In this document: one piece after another, positions 15,184 through 20,448 of the stretch
Numbering within the stretch: the stretch's first letter is position 1
How the letters are laid out: each line of letters opens with the position of its first letter
Assembly: GCA_910579115.1 (NCBI GenBank)
Contig: CAJTSO010000007.1
Location: 1 to 21,684 of the forward strand
Direction: 5' to 3'
DNA from: an uncultured Selenomonadaceae bacterium
GTDB lineage: Bacteria; Bacillota; Negativicutes; Selenomonadales; Selenomonadaceae
Length of the DNA stretch: 21,684 bases
Position numbers and translations under genes: made by a program
The notes under the pieces: generated by a model
Told to the model about the DNA's origin: nothing
Seen by the model: only the letters and a program-made list of their open reading frames with translations
Database searches by the model: none

Positions 15184-15603
15184 TTAGCTTCGGATCTGCT
15201 CCTGCCGGTTGTTACACCCCAGCAGGAACTGGTCATAATCCCTGATGTAGTCAGCTTCGTCATACAATTCCGAGGCCAGCACCATAAGCACCGCGTCCTC
15301 CGAAAAATCATACATTTCCCGCCACATACCGGCTCCCACATAAAGCCCCTCATAGGGTTTCTCCAAGGGAACAACCTTTTTCTCCCGGCCGTTATCCAGT
15401 AAAACCTTACAGCTTCCATGAATACAGACCAGAATCTGCTCCAGCTCCTTGTGGGCGTGCCGTCCCCTGATTACGCCGGTTTGGGTGTCGTACAAAAAGT
15501 AAACCCGCTTAATCCTGAAGGGAATATCCCTGAATTCCTCCAGGGCCACAAGCTGTCCCCGGTCGTCTCCGTGGGGTTGAAAAACATACTTTACTACTTT
15601 CAT
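15184..15603 (-). CDS. fdtA: dTDP-4-oxo-6-deoxyglucose 3,4-oxoisomerase (FdtA/QdtA-like)
   Basis: A cupin of about 139 residues that moves the keto group of dTDP-4-keto-6-deoxyglucose from C4 to C3. Key family signatures are GDDRGQLVALE near the N-terminus, RIKRVYFLYDT, and the catalytic-histidine motif RGRHAHKELEQILVCIHGS. The C-terminal part has GLYVGAGMWREMYDFS and DEADYIRDYDQFL. The ATG at 15603 fits the family N-terminus; an ATG four codons earlier (15615), directly after AAAGGA, is also possible. It is the first gene of the minus-strand operon and lies just outside the left inversion site, with no good fixed promoter visible between them. It would be the first gene transcribed when the invertible promoter is flipped. 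Confidence 0.9.
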   Translation of the reverse strand: MKVVKYVFQPHGDDRGQLVALEEFRDIPFRIKRVYFLYDTQTGVIRGRHAHKELEQILVCIHGSCKVLLDNGREKKVVPLEKPYEGLYVGAGMWREMYDFSEDAVLMVLASELYDEADYIRDYDQFLLGCNNRQEQIRS

Positions 15604-15777
15604 ATCTATGGTCATTCCTTTCCGCCGCGCCGTTATCCGCCTGCCGGAGCCGACGTTCATGCTTTGCGTCTGCTTCATCGTCATCTTTGGGATTTTTACC
15701 TCGAGGGTCAGGCGTAAAGCCGCCGTTTCCTCTGGTTCCCGTCAATCCCATATGGAAAAGGGTTTGCGGGGTTTACA

Positions 15778-15809
15778 GTGTTCAAAAAAGCAAGCTTTTT
15801 TGAACGCCT
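15778..15809 (+). repeat. Left inversion site (recombinase crossover site)
   Basis: A 32-bp sequence repeated exactly in inverted orientation at 16017-16048. Inside it is a 26-bp palindrome: GTTCAAAAAAGC, a 2-bp AA core (15792-15793), and GCTTTTTTGAAC. Twelve-bp half-sites around an asymmetric AA dinucleotide are the layout of Hin/Gin/Cin crossover sites, where serine invertases make 2-bp staggered cuts. Confidence 0.92.
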
Positions 15810-15831
15810 AAAACGGATGGCTTTTTTGTGC

Positions 15832-15860
15832 TTGCAACTGCCTGTTCACTCTGCTATACT
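15832..15860 (+). promoter_or_regulatory. Sigma-70/A promoter within the invertible segment (OFF orientation)
   Basis: The -35 TTGCAA (15832-15837), a 17-nt spacer, and the -10 TATACT (15855-15860) predict a start near 15867. It currently directs transcription through the right crossover site, antisense to the recombinase gene. After inversion it would read into fdtA about 170-190 bp beyond the left site. Confidence 0.82.
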
Positions 15861-15882
15861 TACTTTGTGTTAAGCGTGGGAA

Positions 15883-15929
15883 GCCTCCGTGGGAATGGTC
15901 ATTTCCCTTAGAGCGACGCGGAGAGAGGC
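15883..15929 (+). promoter_or_regulatory. Structured leader downstream of the invertible promoter
   Basis: The RNA can form GGGAA/TTCCC (15891-15895 with 15903-15907). This is enclosed by CTCCG/CGGAG (15885-15889 with 15919-15923) or, alternatively, by GCCTC/GAGGC (15883-15887 with 15925-15929). Because the leader moves with the promoter, it precedes the operon in the ON state. No known riboswitch was recognised. Confidence 0.4.
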
Positions 15930-16016
15930 CGGTTTAGTATTTGCCGTTTACAAGGCGTTGGACCGGTTGGCTGGCGTTTAATTTTTGATGAAAATTACGC
16001 TGTGAGGCAAAAAATC

Positions 16017-16048
16017 AGGCGTTCAAAAAAGCTTGCTTTTTTGAACAC
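16017..16048 (-). repeat. Right inversion site (recombinase crossover site)
   Basis: The exact inverted partner (32/32) of 15778-15809, with core TT on the plus strand (16033-16034), i.e. AA in the opposite direction. Opposed core dinucleotides are what makes a serine recombinase invert rather than delete. Confidence 0.92.
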
Positions 16049-16069
16049 CTTTTTATGTTGTCTGACCAT

Positions 16070-16175
16070 TCTCCGAAGGCTTTCCTGAGGGCTTTTCCGG
16101 ATATTTTTCTGAACATTTTTTGAGCGCTTTCCTGAACGCTTTTGCGGACACATTTTTGAACACTTTTTGAACGCT
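16070..16175 (-). repeat. Array of nine degenerate 12-bp direct repeats resembling the crossover half-site
   Basis: Plus-strand units of 12 bp (two of 11 bp) run TCTCCGAAGGCT, TTCCTGAGGGCT, TTTCCGGATAT, TTTTCTGAACAT, TTTTTGAGCGCT, TTCCTGAACGCT, TTTGCGGACACA, TTTTTGAACACT, TTTTGAACGCT. The last units nearly equal the half-site GCTTTTTTGAAC. The array starts at the recombinase stop codon (16174-16176) and runs to within about 20 bp of the right crossover site; a further weak unit may lie at 16059-16069. It is probably non-coding. Confidence 0.8.
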
Positions 16176-16764
16176 ACCTCCTGGCCCATTTAAGAAACGT
16201 ATTGCAGGACACGCCGAGCTTTCTCGCGGCGCAGCGGGCAGATACGCCGCCTTTTTTCCACTGCCTGTGCAGCCGGAAAAAATCGTCAGGCGGCTGTTTT
16301 GCCGGACGGCCAAACTTTACGCCTTTGATCATAGCGGCGGCTATTCCCTCCGCCTGCCGCTGATGATTCAGCTCCCTCTCCGACTCGGCAAAGTACGACA
16401 TCACGACTAATACAAGGTCAGCCACAAGAGTTCCCATTAAGTCCCGCCTGCCCCGGGTGTCGAGAATGGGCGTGTCGATTACAAAGATGTCAGCTTGCTT
16501 TGTTTTCGTGATTATCCTCCATTGCTCGATCATTTCTTCATAATTGCGTCCCAGCCGATCGATGCTTTTCACCACCAGCAGGTCGTCGGTGCGCAATAAG
16601 CCCATGAGCCTTTTCCACCCGGGCCGGTCAAAATTCTTTCCGGACAGCTTATCCATAAATACGCAATCCCCTGACACGCCAAATTCATCAAGGGACAGCC
16701 GCTGTCTGTCTTCGTGCTGCTCCCTGGTGGATACTCGTATGTAACCGTAAATTTTTCCGCTCAT
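16174..16764 (-). CDS. Serine recombinase, resolvase/DNA-invertase family
   Basis: A 196-residue small serine recombinase, the length of Hin/Gin invertases. The catalytic domain (1-~130) begins KIYGYIRVSTREQ with nucleophile S12 and R10. R70 and R73 lie in SIDRLGRNYEEM, and the long dimer helix follows (VADLVLVVMSYFAESERE). The linker NHQRQAEGIAAA and VKFGRPAK leads to a C-terminal helix-turn-helix (GGVSARCAARKLGVSCNTFLKW). ATG at 16764 with GGGAGG before it is preferred over a start 15 codons upstream. No transposase or other mobile genes adjoin it. Its position next to the inverted sites makes it the likely invertase of the glycan promoter switch. The OFF-state promoter would make antisense RNA to it. 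Confidence 0.93.
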   Translation of the reverse strand: MSGKIYGYIRVSTREQHEDRQRLSLDEFGVSGDCVFMDKLSGKNFDRPGWKRLMGLLRTDDLLVVKSIDRLGRNYEEMIEQWRIITKTKQADIFVIDTPILDTRGRRDLMGTLVADLVLVVMSYFAESERELNHQRQAEGIAAAMIKGVKFGRPAKQPPDDFFRLHRQWKKGGVSARCAARKLGVSCNTFLKWARR

Positions 16765-16865
16765 GGGCTTCCTCCCGTCTGCAACCAACCGCAATGATAA
16801 TAAGCCCAATCTTATACGCCATAATTACAAGGGGCGCTATAGGACAAATTTTTTATATAGCGGCT

Positions 16866-16901
16866 AAAAAATCCCCCCGCTTCGCCTAATTAAGCGGGGG
16901 A
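16866..16901 (-). terminator. Rho-independent terminator upstream of the recombinase gene
   Basis: On the minus strand, CCCCCGCTT, a 9-nt loop and AAGCGGGGGG are followed by ATTTTTT. It shields the recombinase and glycan operon from minus-strand transcription arising in the pdxY region. It may also stop plus-strand transcripts weakly; there the T tract is lacking. Confidence 0.8.
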
Positions 16902-16931
16902 CTTCGCTTCTGCTAAGATTAAAAAGTTTTA

Positions 16932-16960
16932 ATGACAATTCCGCCAAAAAGATATATAAT
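16932..16960 (+). promoter_or_regulatory. Promoter of the pyridoxamine kinase gene
   Basis: The -35 ATGACA (16932-16937), a 17-nt spacer and a perfect -10 TATAAT (16955-16960). The predicted start is about 50 nt before the chosen ATG. Confidence 0.82.
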
Positions 16961-17015
16961 GCTCCAACAATCTTTTTACTTTTCAAAATTTCCCCAGCTT
17001 TCCGAGGTGAAAACC

Positions 17016-17894
17016 ATGCTTGACTACGATAAACCGATTGTTCAGAAGCGGGCCCTGGCGGTTCACGACATTTCCGGCGTGGGCAAATGCTCTCTGACGG
17101 TGGCGCTCCCCATTATCTCCGCCGCCTCCGTGGAGTGCTCCGTCCTGCCCACCGCTGTCCTCTCCACCCACACCGGAGGCTTCACCGGCTACACCGTCCG
17201 GGATCTGACGGAGGACATCATTCCCATGGTCCGCCACTGGCAGTCCTTGAAGGTGAGATTTGACGCCATTTACACCGGTTACCTGGGCTCCTTCAGTCAG
17301 GTGCAGCTCATGAAAAAAATGGCCGCCGATCTTTCCAACGAAAATACCATCGTCCTGGTGGATCCCGTAATGGGGGACAACGGCCGCCTCTACGCCGCCT
17401 TCAACGAAGCCTTTCCCCCGGAAATGCTGGAGCTCTGCCGGGTGGCCAACATCATAAAGCCAAACATCACGGAAGCCCTCTTCCTGCTGGGGGAGAAATA
17501 TCAGGAAGGCCCCTACAGCCGGGAATATCTCAACGAGCTTCTCCGGCGGCTGGCCGCCCTCACGGAAAAGCCCAGCATCGTCCTCACCGGCGCTTGGCTG
17601 AAGGATGACCCCTCCAGGCTTGGGGCAGCCACCTACGACCGCTCCACCGAAAAGATCGACTACGTTCTCGGCCCCGCCGTGGAGGGAAGCTACCACGGCA
17701 CCGGCGACGTCTTCGGCAGCGCCCTCGTGGGGGCCTCCCTTACGGACCACAGCCTGGCCGAGGCTGTCCGCATCGCCGTGGACTTCACCGTCCGGGCCAT
17801 CCGCCTCACCAAGGCCGCCAGTACCGACATCCGCTACGGCGTAAATTTTGAAGCCTGCCTTGGGAGCTACATCAGGGATCTGGGCCTCTGCTGA
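17016..17894 (+). CDS. pdxY: Pyridoxal/pyridoxamine kinase (PdxY/PdxK-like)
   Basis: A 292-residue ribokinase-fold kinase phosphorylating B6 vitamers in the PLP salvage pathway. It has the PdxY-type opening AVHDISGVGKCSLTVALPI, then VLPTAVLSTHTGGF, the DPVMGDNGRLY motif at about 116-126, IIKPNITEALFLLG, and the ATP/anion-hole motif GTGDVFGSALVGA with catalytic D231. The ATG at 17016 follows GAGGTGA; the frame is open further upstream but that part contains the promoter. PLP is the cofactor of the FdtB-type aminotransferase, but nothing links their expression. No neighbouring gene is co-transcribed upstream. Confidence 0.92.
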   Translation: MLDYDKPIVQKRALAVHDISGVGKCSLTVALPIISAASVECSVLPTAVLSTHTGGFTGYTVRDLTEDIIPMVRHWQSLKVRFDAIYTGYLGSFSQVQLMKKMAADLSNENTIVLVDPVMGDNGRLYAAFNEAFPPEMLELCRVANIIKPNITEALFLLGEKYQEGPYSREYLNELLRRLAALTEKPSIVLTGAWLKDDPSRLGAATYDRSTEKIDYVLGPAVEGSYHGTGDVFGSALVGASLTDHSLAEAVRIAVDFTVRAIRLTKAASTDIRYGVNFEACLGSYIRDLGLC

Positions 17895-17935
17895 AGCCCC
17901 CATTTAGGGGAGGCGGCAGCGAAGCCTCAGGAGGA
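17893..17935 (+). repeat. Partial intergenic repeat after pdxY
   Basis: A degenerate half copy of the GGCTCCCCT family (CCCCCATTTAGGGGAGGC and GGCAGCGAAGCCTCAGGAGG). It begins at the pdxY stop codon. The remaining ~100 nt up to the amidase gene hold nothing I recognise apart from the ribosome site. Confidence 0.5.
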
Positions 17936-18034
17936 ATAAAACCCCCTCAATGAGATCCTACAAAACCGATTACAGGTTATCCCTTAAAACATCATCGCCT
18001 CCTGACACCTACAAGGTAGAAGGGAGGTGATTTT

Positions 18035-18559
18035 TTGCGCATTGTCTTAAACGCCGGCCATATGCCGGGAAGGGATCCCGGAGCCCGGGGCGCTTACAGT
18101 GTGGAAGCGGACATCTGCCGCCAAGTCATGGAGAGCTGCGGCCGTATCCTCAGGGACGGGGGAAACGAGGTTCTCACCGTCCAGTGCAACGAGCTTGCGC
18201 CCATTGCCGCCGCCTCCGACGGCTTCGGAGCGGATATTTTTGTGGCCATCCACTGCAACGGGGCAAATACCCCGGCGGCAAAGGGCACGGAGGTCTACGC
18301 CATGAGCGAGGAAGGGTACAGCCTTGGCCTCTCTGTGGACTACTCAATAACCCGTCAGCTGGAAACCACCGACCGGGGAGTAAAGGACGGCTCGCACCTT
18401 TTCGTCATCAATCAGACGGAAGCGGTGGCCATACTGGTGGAGCTGGCCTTCATCACCAACGAGGAGGACGAACGGCAGCTGAATGAGCGGACAGAGGACT
18501 TCGCCTCCGCCCTGGCCGCCGGAATCACCCGGTACATCGCCGAAAAGTCAACCCCCTAA
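18035..18559 (+). CDS. N-acetylmuramoyl-L-alanine amidase, Amidase_3 catalytic domain only
   Basis: A 174-residue zinc amidase that cleaves the MurNAc-L-Ala bond in peptidoglycan. Zinc ligands are visible as H9 (LNAGHMPGRDPGARG), E24 (YSVEADIC) and H73 (VAIHCNGA), with catalytic E136 in LVELAFITNEEDE. There is no signal peptide and no cell-wall-binding domain, which is the design of a phage-type endolysin or a Negativicute CwlD/CwlM-like enzyme needing a holin. It starts at TTG (18035) four nt after GGGAGGTGA. It is followed after 32 nt by a YvrJ-like membrane protein, with no other phage genes near. Confidence 0.9.
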   Translation: MRIVLNAGHMPGRDPGARGAYSVEADICRQVMESCGRILRDGGNEVLTVQCNELAPIAAASDGFGADIFVAIHCNGANTPAAKGTEVYAMSEEGYSLGLSVDYSITRQLETTDRGVKDGSHLFVINQTEAVAILVELAFITNEEDERQLNERTEDFASALAAGITRYIAEKSTP

Positions 18560-18591
18560 GGAAAATCTACTCAAAGAGAAAGGAGAACAGC

Positions 18592-18756
18592 ATGGATGAA
18601 ATCATGACCTACGTATCGGGCTACGGCTTTCCCATCGTGGTGTCCGGCTACCTGCTGGTGCGTATCGAGGAACGCCTGAAGGAGCTGGACCAGACCATCG
18701 GGGATCTGGCCCGCTCTATTGACCGGCTTATCGCCGCCTCTGCCCCAAAAATTTAA
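18592..18756 (+). CDS. YvrJ-family small membrane protein (holin-like)
   Basis: A 54-residue protein with one N-terminal membrane helix (YGFPIVVSGYLLVRIEERLK) followed by an amphipathic coil (LKELDQTIGDLARSIDRLI). The GFPI-V-Y-L-L-R-I/L-E-E pattern is that of the YvrJ family (Firmicutes, often in phage lysis modules). AAAGGAG lies about six nt before the ATG. Adjacent to the amidase it could act as a holin or export helper. This role is inferred from position. Confidence 0.8.
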   Translation: MDEIMTYVSGYGFPIVVSGYLLVRIEERLKELDQTIGDLARSIDRLIAASAPKI

Positions 18757-18765
18757 TCTATCCAT

Positions 18766-18818
18766 AAAAAATACCCCAGGGAAGGAGCCAAGGCTCCCAG
18801 TTCCCCGGGGTATTTTTT
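18766..18818. terminator. Bidirectional terminator after the amidase/YvrJ pair
   Basis: The long stem AAAAAATACCCC/GGGGTATTTTTT with nested GGGAA/TTCCC and GGAGCC/GGCTCC pairs. It has T runs at both ends, so it would terminate in either direction. Confidence 0.92.
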
Positions 18819-18827
18819 GTGATAATG

Positions 18828-19024
18828 GGCAGCCAGTCAGCAAAGCTGACTGGGGGTGTGCGAGCCATACAAACTACTTAGCGATTGCCGAATGTAATGA
18901 CGGCAGAGCCTATCAGTTTGTATGGGCTTTCAGCGAAGCTAACTGGAAGATAAAAAGACAAATTACTCGCCTAATCTTTCACCCCTCCGGCGGCTACGCC
19001 GCCACCTCCCCTGGAGGGGAGGCT
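18828..19024. repeat. Mosaic intergenic repeat block before the esterase gene
   Basis: In order it holds CAGTCAGCAAAGCTGACTG, the palindromic TACTTAGCGATTGCCG...CGGCAGAGCC module (18866-18924), a TTCAGCGAAGCTAACTGG hairpin remnant, and the 50-bp module matching 782-831 (18975-19024). No gene was seen in 18819-19096. Confidence 0.8.
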
Positions 19025-19096
19025 TTAGGCTGTAGCTTTCCTATAGACCGCCACAGACGCTTAGGCCGCCTGAAAAACGGCACGGTAAAAACCTGA

Positions 19097-19125
19097 TTGG
19101 CACAGTATCAAAATACTGCTACAAT
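19097..19125 (+). promoter_or_regulatory. Promoter of the esterase gene
   Basis: The -35 TTGGCA (19097-19102), a 17-nt spacer and the -10 TACAAT (19120-19125). The spacer itself contains an inverted repeat CAGTAT/ATACTG (19103-19108 and 19113-19118), a possible second operator. Confidence 0.8.
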
Positions 19126-19132
19126 AACCATG

Positions 19133-19147
19133 CTGACACAGTGTCAG
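19133..19147. promoter_or_regulatory. Putative operator palindrome at the esterase transcription start
   Basis: CTGACAC-A-GTGTCAG, a perfect 7-bp inverted repeat around one base, starting about 8 nt after the -10. Its position at the expected start site suits a repressor. The form resembles many TetR-type operators, but no regulator gene adjoins. Confidence 0.65.
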
Positions 19148-19212
19148 TTATAAATCATTTTCTGAGGGAAAAGGCTATCGAAAAATAAACGAAGAAGCAG
19201 GAGGTAACGGCT

Positions 19213-20214
19213 ATGAAAAAAATTTTCAGGAAGCGTATCGCGGCAGGACTGCTTTGCAGCGGCTTGCTGGTCTGGGGGGCCGGGGAAGGTACAGCCTACG
19301 GGGCTTACGTCAATCCTTTTACGGCTACTCCATCCATCAATCTTTCCGCCGCCGAAACGGCCGCTTATCTGGAGCAGAAAACGAGAGAGATGTTTTCCGG
19401 CGCGCCGGTTCGAAAAGAGGAGCCCTACGTGGCCCCCGCAGGCTGGCGGCAGGACGTGACCTCCCTGAGCTACGTCCGGCTGGAAAAATACACCTCCCGT
19501 AAAAGAAGCACCGATAAGGTAATTCTCCAGCTCCACGGGGGCGGCTACATCCAGGGCAATCACAACCGGCACCGGGACTGGGCCATTGCCCGCTCCGAGT
19601 CCATCGGTCACGCTGACGTTTACATGCTGAACTACCGGTTTTACCCGGAGGCAAAATACCCGGCGGCCCTTGAGGACGCAGTTGCCGCCTATCAGGAGCT
19701 GCTACGGCAGAAAATTTCCGCCAACAATATCATCGTGATGGGGGATTCCGCCGGAGGAAATCTGGCGTTGGCCCTGGCCCTTTACCTGCGGGATCAGAAA
19801 ATTCCCCAGCCAGGTTCATTGATCCTTTATTCTCCCTGGGGTGACGCGGGCCAGCTGCCCAGCCGGTCCATCTACCGGGAAAAGGACGTTATCCTGGGGG
19901 AAAGAAATGCCGCCATGTATCCGGTCGTCATGAATAACGCTTATTATTTTGCAGGTTCTGATTTAAGGACTCCTTATATATCGCCGGTATACGGCGATTT
20001 TGCCGGTTTACCACCCATGCTGATCATCGCCGGGGCCCAGGAGCTGCTTGTGGATGACTGCTGCCTCCTGGCCCAGCGGGGAAAAGAAGCCGGGGTAGAA
20101 GTGGAGCTTCATTTATATCCCGGTATGTCCCACGACTGGCCGCTTCTCTTTCCGGAGCTTTCGGAATCAAAGGATACCTACGCCGTGCTGGCAAAATTTA
20201 TTGAGGCTCATTAA
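19213..20214 (+). CDS. Exported alpha/beta hydrolase, HSL-type esterase/lipase
   Basis: A 333-residue carboxylesterase of the hormone-sensitive-lipase (alpha/beta hydrolase fold 3) family. A signal peptide (MKKIFRKRIAAGLLCSGLLV, cleavage near TAYGA) sends it across the membrane. It has the oxyanion motif HGGGY (108-112), nucleophile S179 in GDSAGGN, an acid in ELLVDDC (D281 most likely) and H307 in GMSHDWPL, the normal order and spacing. CAGGAGGT lies about 8 nt before the ATG. It is a single-gene unit with its own promoter and operator and a terminator downstream. The substrate is unknown; it could deacylate an exported metabolite or glycan. Confidence 0.9.
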   Translation: MKKIFRKRIAAGLLCSGLLVWGAGEGTAYGAYVNPFTATPSINLSAAETAAYLEQKTREMFSGAPVRKEEPYVAPAGWRQDVTSLSYVRLEKYTSRKRSTDKVILQLHGGGYIQGNHNRHRDWAIARSESIGHADVYMLNYRFYPEAKYPAALEDAVAAYQELLRQKISANNIIVMGDSAGGNLALALALYLRDQKIPQPGSLILYSPWGDAGQLPSRSIYREKDVILGERNAAMYPVVMNNAYYFAGSDLRTPYISPVYGDFAGLPPMLIIAGAQELLVDDCCLLAQRGKEAGVEVELHLYPGMSHDWPLLFPELSESKDTYAVLAKFIEAH

Positions 20215-20328
20215 ATATAAGCTTTATTCGGCAGCAGCCAGGAGCGGGATTTGCAGATGGCCAGCGCAAAGACCCACGCCCAAAGTCTGATGAAAAAATC
20301 AAAACAGCCTTGAAGGATTAAAGGACAG

Positions 20329-20355
20329 GGAGACGGGCCGCCGTCTCCTTTTTTT
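20329..20355 (+). terminator. Rho-independent terminator after the esterase gene
   Basis: The 8-bp stem GGAGACGG/CCGTCTCC with loop GCCG and seven Ts directly after. It clearly separates the esterase from the U32 gene. Confidence 0.93.
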
Positions 20356-20384
20356 ATAAGGCTTCATTTACAAATTTATCTCCG

Positions 20385-20413
20385 TTTACGAACAACCGCA
20401 AAGTTGATATACT
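20385..20413 (+). promoter_or_regulatory. Promoter of the U32 peptidase-family gene
   Basis: The -35 TTTACG (20385-20390), a 17-nt spacer and the -10 TATACT (20408-20413), 36 nt before the start codon. Confidence 0.7.
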
Positions 20414-20448
20414 AAACTTACAATTAAGAAAAAGGAAAGTGACTGTAC

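Larger units (their letters stand above)
15810..16016. mobile_element. Invertible promoter segment (inverton), 207 bp
   Basis: The segment between the two inverted crossover sites. It carries one good promoter reading rightwards (15832-15860) and then a transcribed leader with secondary structure. No protein-coding gene is evident. In this orientation the promoter faces away from the glycan operon. The adjacent serine recombinase is the expected catalyst. Mixed orientation in a population is predicted but cannot be seen in one sequence. Confidence 0.85.

Noticed and set aside
16070..16175. CRISPR array
   Set aside because: The repeats are contiguous 12-mers without spacers and no cas genes are present.
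15995..16189. Open frames through the 12-bp array encoding Lys/Ser-rich tetrapeptide repeats
   Set aside because: All frames are open simply because a 12-bp repeat has no stops; no good start, and the similarity to the crossover half-site explains the sequence better.
16174..16809. Transposon resolvase from a Tn3-like or IS607-like element
   Set aside because: No transposase, terminal repeats or target duplications adjoin, whereas paired inverted crossover sites do.
16932..17015. N-terminal extension of the pyridoxamine kinase
   Set aside because: This stretch contains a near-consensus promoter, and GAGGTGA precedes the ATG at 17016 where the family N-terminus begins.
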